From: Raffaelea ambrosiae
Lineage: Eukaryota > Ascomycota > Sordariomycetes > Ophiostomatales > Ophiostomataceae
Direction: 5' to 3'
Assembly: GCA_002778195.1 (NCBI GenBank)
Contig: PCDI01000004.1
Span: forward strand, 1,940,418 to 2,004,417
Length of the DNA: 64,000 nucleotides
The notes under the pieces were generated by a model. It did no database searches. It was not told the origin of the DNA and saw only the letters and a list, made by a program, of their open reading frames with translations. Of this stretch, positions 11,341-22,650 are shown in pieces (position 1 is the stretch's first letter; each line of letters opens with the position of its first letter). Both the position numbers and the translations under genes were made by a program.

Positions 11341-12863
11341 ATGCGCTCAGTCACACGCTTGGTGCTTTGTCCCTCTCCCTTGTTCCCAAACAACAGGAAG
11401 AACTACCCGCGAGACCCCGCCAACACCAACAGGCCGCCTACCATCCGGGCACGCACAGGAACCCCCCCTAAGACCCAACAGCGGGTGCTTCCAACGCCGC
11501 CCGCCAGTCTGTTGGGAAACTTTGAATTTGGGAAAGGAACCCAAGGGCGCCTCCCCCCCCCCCGAGCCCGTGCTAGCACAGCCAGCTGGGACGCTGACAG
11601 GATGACGGCAGGTACTGTGCAGCAAGAAGGAAAGAGACGGGATCACCGTGTCGGCCAATTGCTCAGCCCAGACGGGAGGAAACAAAAATACAAATTCTGA
11701 AATTGAGAGATGCGCGCCGCATCTGTCAAATGCAGCCCCCCCGTTGGCGCACGATCAGAAGCTAGAACGGTCAACCGAAAGAGGCACAGCCAGGGCCTGT
11801 GAAGACAGGAGTCCACTGTGTCGTACTATGTACTGTGTCGTACTGTGTCGAGAACCGTATGTACTTTGTAGACCAGAGACAAAGACAGACACGATCAAAT
11901 CCAAATAACTCAAATACCACCTAATATGTTCCGAGAAAAGGCACTAATATGCAGACCGGCCAAGACAGGACCAGGGCAGGGGAAGAAGAGAACAAGAAGA
12001 AGAAGAAAAAAAGGGAAAAAAAAGACAGACCAAGACAGACCAGAGAGGAAAGTCGGCAGTGGAGATGTCTGCAAGATGGGCCACCATTCGCACCGCTCCT
12101 CGCCGGTTCTTGCCAGGAGAGCTGGCCCTAAGAACGGCGCCAAGCCGCTTCCGGACTAGCCACGCCACGCTAGACGAGGCGTCTAGCCACCACCCACGAC
12201 CGGGGGGGCAAGGAAGGTGGGTACAGTGGTCTGGGAGCATGGGAGGAGGAAGCAAGCTAGAGCCTACGAGTACGAAGTAGGGGGGTGAACCTGGAGGGGC
12301 CGCCCGCCGCATGGCCAGCCTTTGTCGCAGATGTGGCCACCTGCGCCATCCCCGCTTGGGCAAGCTCTTCGCCGGATCGCCAGACAGACAGAGAGGGGAG
12401 ACAATGGGCACAAAGAACCGCCACAGGGCACTATGGCCACTATTATAGGCATGGGTGAACACATAGCAGTAGTAGTCGGATATCTCCCACTGAAGTGCTG
12501 AGATGGGTGCAATGCTTGATGCCGCCTCGTCTTGTGTCCACTTGTGTCTAGGAGATGTGGATATCTACTACTATGTATGTATCTGGCAGCAATATGCCCA
12601 ATATCGCTCGCGGACACCTCGACGAGTTGTGCGTTCGCGCATTGCTGCAGAAATGCATAGGAGGTCGGTGGCAGGGCTGGACACCGCCGACAGTCTGCAG
12701 CGGCTCGTTGTGTATCTCACACAGTTCTGCTGTGTGACGTCTGCATGGAAATATGCAAGGAGAATATCGTACAAGACTGGTGTTTTTTTCTGCCTGTCCC
12801 GAGGGTGCGCCTCTGGCAGGCCCCCCCTGCTGCAGACCGGCACACCGAAAACGAGCCCCCGAA

Positions 12864-12943
12864 GTCCAGGCTAGACCCAGGCCTCGAACCGGACTTCTGA
12901 AGACTCTGAAAGTCTGCTAACGACCCAGCCCAGACGACTCTGG
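12864..12943 (-). other. tRNA-like or decayed tRNA sequence
   Basis: On the minus strand a GGTTCGAGGCC box (close to the pol III B box) follows an A-box-like TGGGCTGGGTCGTTAGC and a GAC/GTC stem with loop TTTCAGA at about the right spacing. An outer CTGGGCT/AGCCTGG pairing is possible but leaves extra bases, and the T stem has a mismatch. It therefore looks like a tRNA-derived relic rather than a functional tRNA. No isotype is assigned. Confidence 0.2.
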
Positions 12944-13015
12944 CCACTCGCGTCCAGCGCGACCACTGGGGCCCCGAGCAAGCCCACACCATGTGTAAGA
13001 TGTGACTAGCCAGTC

Positions 13016-13105
13016 GAGACGCAACCAGACTCGACCAGACGCAACCAGACCCAAGACTCAAGACCCAAGGCTCAAGACTCGAGACTCAAGACTCGAGGTC
13101 GAGAC
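13016..13105. repeat. Tandem GACGCAACCA and CAAGACTCGA repeats
   Basis: Two adjacent short-unit arrays: GA(C/G)(A/G)CAACCAGAC units followed by six CAAGACTC/CGAGACTC/CCAAGGCTC variants. Non-coding context. Confidence 0.6.
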
Positions 13106-13276
13106 TCGGCAGGAAGAAGGTAGGATGGAGCAAGATATCTCACAGCCCGGTGCACACCATTCCATTCGGCGCACACCCACAGCGGCTCATCTCGCGGGTG
13201 CGCGAATGCGATCCGCGCACGGCATCTCAGCGTCCTTTTGTCAGATAGTACGATTGTGTATGTACGAGTACCTGTA

Positions 13277-13300
13277 GTAACTACATACTATGTAGTAGTG
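13277..13300. repeat. Dispersed palindrome of the TACTATGTAGTA type
   Basis: The sequence CTACATACTATGTAGTAG is a near-perfect palindrome. Related words (TACTATGTA, ACTACATAGTAGT, GTACTATGTAG) occur at about 9703, 12568, 15155, 15253, 17868, 26187, 26582, 33901, 45756 and 62529, always outside genes. Confidence 0.6.
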
Positions 13301-15154
13301 GTATTCTCTCGCCAGTCCAAAAACGATGACGCCTGCGGAAATCGACAAAAAAAGAAGCGAAAAGGGCAAAGACGACGAAAAGGACCAGGCGAAAAGGACG
13401 GAAACAATCCCCCTGTCAGCCCACACCCGTTGACACATCTTCCCCCTTCCTGCCCCTCTCCCCCATTATCTATCTCATTCTCCCTCCCATCAGTTCTCCC
13501 CCCTGCCTCTATCTCTGGTCTCTGATTCTGGTCCGTACGGGGCAATGAAGCTCTGAACGTTGCGTCGATCATTACCGCCCACTCCACCATTACATAGTCC
13601 AGGAGTACTCGTACAAAACCAGACGAGAAGAAATCAAAAAGTCGTAAGACCATGTATTTTGCCCCGTTCGAGGCTTGCACTGCGTAGTAATAAGAAAAAA
13701 AGAAAATACATAGTAAAAAAAAGAGGAACAGGGGTGCCAGGGAGATCGCCTCCTATTTGTCAACGCCTCTGGTCCGCTCATTTCCAGCCCGGCTCCAGTG
13801 CTCTGACAGCTCTCTGCACGTCTTCTTGGTATTCGTCCATCGGGCCAGGATTGTTCACAGCTTGCTACTTTGTCACCACCCCCAAAGATAACAGTCGAGG
13901 ATGCGACCCCTGGTCTCTCTTCCTCCCCCCTTCCCCATTTCCACGCTTCCCACGCGCACTTTTCTCTTCAACACCGAAAACCAAGGACACTAGGGATGCA
14001 ACGAGCGAAACGGCTCCCTCCTCGCCCCCAACTCTGTGAATATTTTTGGTTCTTGGAGGGAGCAGGCGTTGCAGCGAATGGGCGTGTGTCAGTGTGCGTG
14101 TGAAGGAAACCCGGCGGGTGCGAGTGTCTCTTCGGCGGTGCTGTGCTTCCGTCTGCAGAGCCAAGTCCAGCCACACAGCCCGCAGCCGTAAACGATATTT
14201 GTCCTGTCTTTCTTTGCTTTTTTTCTGGCCCATTGTGCATGGCCCCAACGAGACGACTCCGTACGCGTAGGCGTGTCCTCTGTCGGAATTCACAGTGTCG
14301 ATACATTGTACTATAGCAGTAAGCTAATGTGTGTTCCTCACGGCGTGTTTCTCACTGGCTGGTTGTCCCGTCTTGTTCGCTTACAAAGTGGCTAGTCGTC
14401 GGCTTAGTCCTGCACTTTTTTTTTTTCGCAGTGTGCATACGCAAAGAAACTCGGAACTACTAGACACAAGACCTTCCACCCACATCCGGTTCTTTTTTTT
14501 TTTTTTTTGGTTTTGCCATGAGATGACCTCGTGGCTTGCTCGGACCTAGACCGGGTTGTTCCCTCCCTTTGTCTCTGGGGGACCCCCCCCTTGCTTCCTG
14601 ATCAACTTGGCGTGTACTTGTATGCTGTGCGAGTGCTCGCGTACTCGTACATAGCAACTACCTTGTATCGCATGTCTGCCGGTCACCACACTCGACGCGC
14701 ACACACTCACACACTCACACACACACCACACACACACACATGCACACCGCCCGAGGTCAACTCAACGGCTGCTTCCTTCTCTCGTCATGTGTTGTGTGAT
14801 CGGTCGTTTTTGTTCTTTCTTTCTTTTCTTAATAATTCTCCGTATCCTCTTGGTCGACGGCATCCCACGGCCTGTTTCACATCCCCAATACGAGGCTGCA
14901 TCTTTTGTGGATATGGCAAACAGTCAATCGCGGGACCACGCCTACGAGTACGGTCAACTGCATAGCAATATTTCACACGCGGCAAGGAGACCCGGGTAGA
15001 TGCTTGGTGTGTGGACATTGGCTCCGCGGGAAACAAGGAAAGGCTGGGAGGGGGGCACTGATACATACGCGGTAGTGAGTTACTATCGTATGTAGGAGGG
15101 AAGAACACCGAGCACGCCGTGTCTTTGCGTGCACATCCACACATGCTATTCGAT

Positions 15155-15170
15155 CACTACATAGTAGTCA
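15155..15170. repeat. Dispersed palindrome ACTACATAGTAGT
   Basis: Perfect 13-base palindrome around a TA centre with a flanking C. Same family as 13277 and 45756. Confidence 0.6.
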
Positions 15171-17867
15171 TCTGGCACAGTCGCTGCAGACCGCGGGATC
15201 AGCACTGGAGGTGATCTTGGGCCGGGCTGCCATCTGCTGTCTTGCATACTCCGTACTCCCCATAGTACATAGTACACCTACTGCGGCAAGGATTCTGGGC
15301 GAACAAAGGGGGCGAGTCTTCCATAGAAATACGGGCGGCTGCGGCGGACAGCAAAAAGACCAGCCAGGCGAGGATACGTGTGAGTGGGTAGGCACCTCTT
15401 GCCTCGTCCAGCTCCACTGTTTCCACGCAAAAGAAAATAAAAAGATACCTTGCACGCTGCAAGCAGTTCGAACGTTCGCTCAGAATCACGCCTTTCTTTT
15501 TTAGGCTTCCCGCCTCTCCGCCCGCCGCCCCCTTTTTTTTCGTTTCTTTTCTTTTCTTTTCCTACCTTGCATTCCTGATACCACTAAACCGCTCCCAGGT
15601 AAGGGCCATCGATGGAGAGAGTACTGCTATGTATGTAAGGAGCTTGCTGTACTTGCTCGTACTCGTACATGGGTCTTTGTTTCTTCATCTTGCCCACCCG
15701 TGTGCGCTTTTACTGCGCGTACTGTACTTGCTGCATGCCACTGGACAGGCAGTCTCTGTCTGATTTTGTCGTTTCCCACCTGCGTCGTACCTCCAGACCA
15801 GTTGCAGAGGACTGCCACCCATACTGTCACCGGCTTCGCATTCCGCCCGGTGGGGGTTTTCCCCTACTCCTACCCTTGCGTGTAGTATCCATACCGGCCG
15901 GATTCCTCTTTGTCTCTTCTGCCGGACGGATGCTTTCCTCCGGCTCGGATGCAGGTGCACGCCACCCAGACCGAAATGCGAGACAGCACAGAGTACAAAA
16001 AAGATGGGAAGGATTTCCACCCCTCCTCATGCATGTCGCCCTGCACATACCGAGACCGGTCCAGCACTTACACGTATTGCTATGCTACTATGTCTGTATG
16101 CGCGGATGTGCAGCTGTGCATATTCTCGCAGTCCGAACCCTGTAGTCATACTCGTACTTGCCCATTGCGGTGTTGGGCCAATTGGTTCAGCCCTGTTGTC
16201 TCTGGTTTTTTTTGTTGAAAGCCTTGGATTGGAGAGTGTGTCTTTTTTTTTTTTTTCTCTCTCTTGCTCACTCTTTCTCTCTTGCCGTTGTCCTTGTTCA
16301 GCTGAAAGACGAAACCCGCCGCTCAAAGACAAGGATGGCACGAAGGAACAGGCGGGAAACTCAAGAACTCAACAAAAAAACGGTCGCGACAATGGCAAAG
16401 AAAGTCGCCTCGACAGCATTGTGGCAAAACCCATCCCCTCACGAATGAGCAAGAAGAAAAGAAAAAAAGGGAAAAAAAGAGAAAAAAAACTTCAATTCGG
16501 TCACCACTCTTGTCTCTGCAAAGCTGCGAAGGATTCGCCCTCCCAGACCGACTTTCACAGAAGGAAAGTCTGTGCGAAGTATGTTCAGCACTCACTGCCG
16601 TGGTATTGATGCGTGTAAATCAATAATACGCAACATGCACGCACGCGAATGCCATCCGTCTTCCTGCTGGGTTTTGCATGAATTTTTAGATAGGACACCG
16701 CTCTATGAGCCTAAAATGCGTGTTGCCACATGCGCAATCCGGTGGCCTGGTGCTCGTCGCTTTCCATTGCTTTCGGAAAAAAAAAGACTTTGTCTTCATT
16801 TTCCATGCGCTGCTTCTCTTTTCTGGTTGTCGTGTTTCCCCTGTCCCAGGAAACGCACGCCCCAAACAATGCCGGTGCTTGAACCATGGCATCGGAGCAA
16901 GCATGAACAACGAAAAAAATAAATAAAAGGTCCCGGACAGACGGGTGCGTTTGTTGTGACCAAATCATGCGTCGCATTGCCAACGTCAAAATCCTCGTGA
17001 TATCGGTGTCCGCTTCTTAAAACGCCACATCTCGTGAGGCATTGTCTGTACGCCTGGCCTCGCAAAACATTCGATTTTCTCTTGTTGTACACCGCACGTT
17101 CTGCGAATGTGCTACGAGCAACAATGCCTATGCAGGGACTCCTTACTAACTATGCAACGGATGCCAACAGAATTTTGGTGTGTGCCAGCCGCCTGCATGG
17201 AGGGGAAATGCCGGGGCAAGAGGATACCATGTACTGTGTAATAAGGAACGGACAGAATCACACAAAAAAAGGTGGATGGGCCAAGGCAGAAACGCAAGAA
17301 AACGTGGAGTGGTGCAGGTGTCCTGCTGCTCCCCAGAAGCCTTTTGCCATGCATTCTGGGTGAATGAACAAGTGTGCCTCGACGTTTGTCTTTCCTTTTT
17401 CCTTGCCGTCTGCTACCCTCATCCTATCACATCCGTTGTTGGTCTGTTGGAACTTTTGCTTTCTGTCACTTATCACATTCAACGTCGACACATTTCCCTT
17501 GCCACAGAGGGCAACCTTTTTTTTTTGTTTGGCCCATCTTGGCACGGTTTCCCGCTCCTTGCTGCCAGCCAGTCGTTTACTCGACACAGAAAATGTCGCA
17601 CAGGGAGGCCGATACGATATCGTCGTGCCCCCAGTTACCGCCCGTGTACCCTCGTGGCATCGTATTCGATATTGGGACCTTGCGTCGTTCTGGTGTTTCG
17701 TCGCTTCTTTTTTGGTGTGTGTGTGTGTGTTCCTCAGCAGCCTTCCCGTGCAGCATGCGCAGCAAACGCCAACCCAGTCTCGTAGAAGCTTTGCTCCTAT
17801 TTCAAGCAGGGTAAACAGGCTTTTGTCTTACCGTTACATGGTCTTACACTCTCTCAAGGCACATATA

Positions 17868-17881
17868 TAGTACTATGTAGT
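17868..17881. repeat. Dispersed palindrome-like word TAGTACTATGTAGT
   Basis: Member of the same short intergenic word family. No gene nearby. Confidence 0.5.
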
Positions 17882-20263
17882 CGGATCAACCACCCCTGGG
17901 TGTCTCGTTTTTGGCCCAATCGGCATCTCACCTCAGGTCAACCGAACATAGAGGGGCTCTTGTTGTCCTGCCGTTTGCTCTCTGGGTCATTGTCTCTGTC
18001 ATCCCACTCTCGCTTTTCCCTCTCCGGGCGATCTGGCTCCTCTGACTCGATCCTGGAACCGAAGCTGCTACCATCCAGCCCGAAGGAGGGGAGATCATCT
18101 ACCATGTACCGTAGTACGGGCTCCGAGAGGGTCGGGGCGTTCTGGAACTCTCGAGAGCGCATCACAGCCGCTGCGTCTTGGTGTGAACACAATCCAACCA
18201 GGCGGCCAATGACCAAAACAGCATCCCGCCACAGCCCAGAGCCGTAATGCTACGTAGCTTCGCCTGAAGAAGAAATAGCACCACGCCCTTGTTTTTGCCT
18301 CGTAGGCCGTCTCCCGTCGACGACAAGCACCCTTGCTCGTTGGCTTCTATTTCTTCGCCTCATAACTATATCCATACACATGCATCTACCTCTGGCCTGA
18401 CGTCGTCCTTTCAGCATGCATAGCCGGTATGCAGTTGCCGAGAAACGATCGTCACAGACACGAAAAGAAGATCATGCCATGTGCTCGTGGATTGAAATGC
18501 TTGTAGAACAGGCGAGCAGGCTATGGAACCGCCCCATGGAAGTGGCAACGCCGGACACCCCATTGTCTCGACCAAGCAATCCTCCTCCCCTCGTCCTTCT
18601 CCGGGGACCGAGGCGAGCCCACCGTTGTTTTCAGAGACTGGGAAGGATCGAATCCCATCCGATCGGTGCATGTGGTATTACATGGTACTCTCCACGTCCC
18701 CGAACCCGGCGTAGACAAGATAATGCAACGACCACCAGAACCATGCTTTGACCATGCACGTATTGTCAATATACATAGTAAGAGGCAGAGACATAATTAC
18801 CCGTGAAACACAGTTTTATCCTCTCGTCACTTGGAACCCCTTCTGGCTCCTGGCTGCTTTTTCCCCTTTCCCGGCCGTGTCTCCCGTCCTGGAGAAAAGG
18901 GTGAACCTAATCTATTCAGAGCAAATGCCGTGCCATCGGAGTAATAGGACAAAGGCAGAATAGAGAGGTAGGGAGAGAGATATCCTATATACTTTCAAGA
19001 AAGAAGGAGGGGGCGTGTATGGTTCGGCAACCAAGCCGGTCCCGAGACTTGCTCTTCATACTTCTTCCCGTCGTCTACAGCGCTTCGGTCTCCTTTCCCA
19101 GCTTTACTCACACTCTGGTTGGCTTCCACCCGCCCAAACCAGGCTCTCCAGAAATTGTGTTGAGTGCCGCTCTTTGCACAGTTTGTGTATTGGCCCTCGA
19201 TAACCCAGCCTCCCGGTCCCTCCTGTCTCGAGGAAATGTTCCTCTTTTGGTCAACATATACCACGGCTAAGCAGACCACGTATACCCGGGGAAGGTAAGC
19301 TACCAAGAAAATTCCATGTCCCTTTGTTCCTTTTTTAAGGTTCTGTAAGGTTGTCCGTGCGTGTATTTTTATCTAGATGGACTGGATCAAGCTGTAAAGC
19401 AAACATACCCGTTGGAAGTGTCCATCCAGGCGCCGAGTTCTCGGGGATCAGTATGTAGACTGGCACGTTACCTTTCCCCCTTGTGTTCCAGACTTTCGAG
19501 AAATATCACATATTATACCACACTGGCCGTTCCTGTGTATTTTTTTTTTCGCGGGTAATAAACAGATAAGCAGCATCTGCCGGCCATTGGGACCTGCCCT
19601 CGTGTGTTGTTGACGAGAGGGTGGTTTGGCCCATCGGCCCGTCTGTCAGCGCTGCTGGTGAAAAGAGACATGGGAGGGCATAATAGATTTGCCTGGCGAG
19701 AGTCAGAAGGCAATATAAGCGTCCCGGAATTATGGAGCGCAGTACGTGGGTGGGACAGAAGGGCGTGTAAGGTAGAGAGAAAGAAGAAGAAAGAGAGACA
19801 CAAGACATGGACGGCAGGGCTGCGGCGCATTACCAACGCCGGGAACGCATGATGAGAAACGGTCCCAAGACAAAAAATGGCAGAACTCGGAAATCGGAAA
19901 ACGTGCTTTGGCTGTGCCCAGAGTGGTGTTTTCGAGCTTGACACTATGAGCTGGAACCGAACAGGTATGCTCGAAAGAAGCAAGGTGCGTGGGGAAGACC
20001 AGAAACAGCACCAAAGCTATTGCATACGATACTGGGCGATTTGTGGTTTGGCACCCTCCAAAGGGCCGATCGTTGGCCGTGGCTGTCGTTTTGTTGGCGG
20101 CCAGAGTGGTGGTCGAGTGTGGCCCGCCCCCATGTTGTCTCAGTTTCATCCTGTCGTGGCCCATGGGCTCTTTAATCTTTTGATCCTTTTGTACCAAAGT
20201 ACAAGCTACGTCCCGGTGTTGAGAAACAAGCTGGATGGAATTTCCAAAACCAAGGTCTGAGGA

Positions 20264-20305
20264 GAAGACATGCAGCGAAAAGACATGCAGCGGAAAGACA
20301 TACAG
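20264..20305. repeat. Tandem GACATGCAGCGAAAA repeat
   Basis: Three copies of AGACATGCAGCG(A/G)AA, the last degenerate, in non-coding sequence about 1.4 kb downstream of the opsin-related gene. Confidence 0.65.
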
Positions 20306-21693
20306 GACCGACAGTCACAAGACAAGGCGACACAGCACAGATCTCATTCTGCAAGATAATACTTTGTTTTAGCAGAAGCAAAGATGGGTTGCCCATTCCC
20401 ACAGATCGCAACGACGCAAAACAGCCCGTTTGATTCTGGACGTCTTCTCTTGACTCTGCCACATTAGCACGCTCATTCAGAGGTCTCAAAGTGGCTGTCG
20501 CCACCCTTTCAAAGCAAATGGCTTTCTACAAAGCACATGGACAGATGTCTTAGATTTATTGAGAGTATACAGTCTAGAGACCACATGCTGGTCGTAGAGA
20601 GACATGCGCTTTGTGGGTACAGCTGAGACACTGTTGCTACCATATGCATCTGTCCTTCTTATTGGATTCTTCCAGATATCTCAAACGGCCCTTTTCTTGC
20701 GACGGCGACCCAGACATCTCCCCCCCTATTCCATGTTTTGTCCAAGCGCCCGGGCTGTGTCATGGTCTGTAGACACGTCTCCTTCCAGGGATGCAGGGTC
20801 GTGCACTAACTAGAGATATCTTATTTGTTATGGCAAACTTGCAGTGTGCCAAACACCGTATCCCCAGTTGCAATGACACCTTCTGCTTTTCTTTTTCGGC
20901 TTTTGAGAAATGGTTAGTTGACAACCACAGCCTTGTGTCTTGAGTGCTTGGCGGGGTTCTGATCGTCCATTGGTGAAAGATTTCAAATATTCGAAAAGGG
21001 GGGCCAGTCTTGCACATTTCATTGCCCGCGGCTTTGTTTTATATTTTATATAAAAGCAATTTTGGGATTTTGATTTTCTAATTTAGGTTTTTGCGTTTCT
21101 CCAAAGGAATGTTTCTATTAGACATTATTGGTCGCCTCCTCACCAAAGAAACGAGGACGACACAAGCCCGCTCTCACCTTGTCGAAAATGGACAGGGAGT
21201 ACAGCAGACCAACAAAACAAACAACAGCCAAACTGTGCCCGGCGCCATTGGGGTATTTCCTTATATAAACGAGTGAAAAAAGGGGTATTTTGTTTCCAAA
21301 AAAGGCGCGCTCAAAAAAACGACAAAGCTATATGATCTTGAAAGAGCAGGAACGGAAGAGTGTCGTGAATGAAAAGACATTTTCCAAAAACCGAACGGCG
21401 TGTGTTTGTCGTGTTTTTGCGTATGACCCAGGAAAGGATATCCAGTACCGACAACCCTTGTAGCCAGATTAAAAAGTGTAGTCAAAAGTGATGGGATGGT
21501 GCGATGTTGTGTAGAGCCAGACAACAATGGAAAAAAGTCACCACCATTCCCCTTCGTCGCGGACTGCGCTGTCTTTTGACGAAGAAGAAAAACTCCATTT
21601 GCCCCGTGTAGACCCGGTAGCTAATTTGATTTTCCAGGCTGCCGTTGGTCTACTTTGATGCCTCTTCTTTTCGAGGAAGAAAGAGAGTGCCAT

Positions 21694-22650
21694 TTAAGCA
21701 GTCACGCCGCCAACCGGGGCGGGAGCGCCGGCAGCCGGAGCCACCTCCTTCTCGGGGAAGTTGCCGTTGGCGACGGCGACACGGCCGTACTGGGTAAAGG
21801 CAATGTTGAGCTTGTTGTAGTCCCAGTTGCGGGAGAGGACGAGGGTGCCAAAGGACAGGACGGGCAGCATCAGGATGTCCAGGATACCGAAGAAGATGAA
21901 GCTGCTGGTGACGGAAATCTTGTTGCCGCCGTCGCTCAGACCAAAGGCAATGGGGTACAGCAGCCACAGGAGCTGGAGCCAGCCCGAGAGGAGGGCGTGG
22001 TCGCGGGCGACGCCGTTGCGGCGGGCAGCGGGGGCGTTGTCGAGGCCGGCGGTGCTGACGGCGAGCAGCAGCCAGGCGATGGTGCCAAAGGCGTAGAAGC
22101 CCCACTTGTAGGTGGTGTCGGTGTAGGCGGCGGCGATGTAGGTGAGGACCCAGAACCAGGAGAGGAAGATCTGGTAGACGATGGTGGCCCAGGAGATGCC
22201 GGACAGCAGGCCCAGAGACAGAATCACGGCCGGGAAGGCGACGACCCAGTTGATGTACTTGGCAAAGAAGATCTGGCGCGTGAGGCCGTTCTGCAGCTGC
22301 TCGCTGGTCTCGATGACGGAGAAGCCCAGATCCGAGGCCATGGCGTAGTAGGTGACGGAGCCGACCAGCAGGCCGATGCCATACGTGTAGTGGAAGACCT
22401 TTTCGCCGGCCTTGGCGAAGTAGCCGAGAGCAACAAATGCGAGCTGGAGGAGTGAAGAAGTGTCAGCAGGTGTGTGAACTCTTTTTTTTGTCTTGTGAGA
22501 TGGGTTTCACCGGGCGGAACATACGAAGGAGACAACGTAGACGGCCGTCACAGCCCACAGCCAGTCGGAGCCGTGGACGACAAGGTGGGCATCACCCTCG
22601 GGAGGGTTGATGTTGAGGGCATCGTTCGTGCGGGCAAGAACAGCAGGCAT
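21694..22650 (-). CDS. Opsin-related (ORP/HSP30-YRO2 type) seven-transmembrane protein
   Basis: Two exons, 22650-22525 and 22443-21694, give 291 residues; the 81-bp intron (22524-22444, GTATGT...CTCCAG) is phase 0. Seven hydrophobic helices follow microbial-rhodopsin order. The helix-C counterion motif reads KYINW where proton pumps have RYADW/RYIDW, so the Asp85 counterpart is Asn. In helix G, ILDILMLPVLSFG keeps the Asp212 equivalent but has Leu at the Lys216 retinal-binding place. This is the pattern of the fungal opsin-related group (Neurospora ORP-1, yeast Hsp30/Yro2/Mrh1), which cannot form a retinal Schiff base and is linked to plasma-membrane stress responses. A true NOP-1 rhodopsin is ruled out by the missing Lys. 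The Ala/Pro tail ends APAPVGGVTA. Its promoter lies in the 6.6-kb region to the right. Confidence 0.92.
22444..22524 (-). other. Intron of the opsin-related gene
   Basis: 81-bp phase-0 intron interrupting helix A, with GTATGT donor and CTCCAG acceptor and CTGAC 25 bases before the acceptor as a probable branch point. Confidence 0.85.

Larger units (their letters stand above)
8261..21693. other. 13.4-kb gene-free region between veA and the opsin-related gene
   Basis: No frame longer than about 240 codons, and none showing family features or coding-like composition with splice sites, was found on either strand. The first 0.8 kb is the probable veA 5' leader/promoter: C/T-rich on the minus strand, with a CCCCCCCAG acceptor-like site just before the ATG. 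The remainder is of mixed composition with poly-A/T, poly-G and CA runs, scattered TACTATGTAGTA-type palindromes (9703, 12568, 13277, 15155, 15253, 17868), short tandem repeats (13016-13105, 20264-20305), a GGCCC-rich block at 11261-11340 and a tRNA-like element at 12864-12943. No transposase, reverse transcriptase or terminal repeats were recognised. Confidence 0.6.

Noticed and set aside
18640..18720. Possible tRNA or 5S rRNA fragment (GATCGAATCCCATCC, CCCGAACCCGG)
   Set aside because: Neither the cloverleaf nor the 5S internal control elements can be assembled; likely chance.
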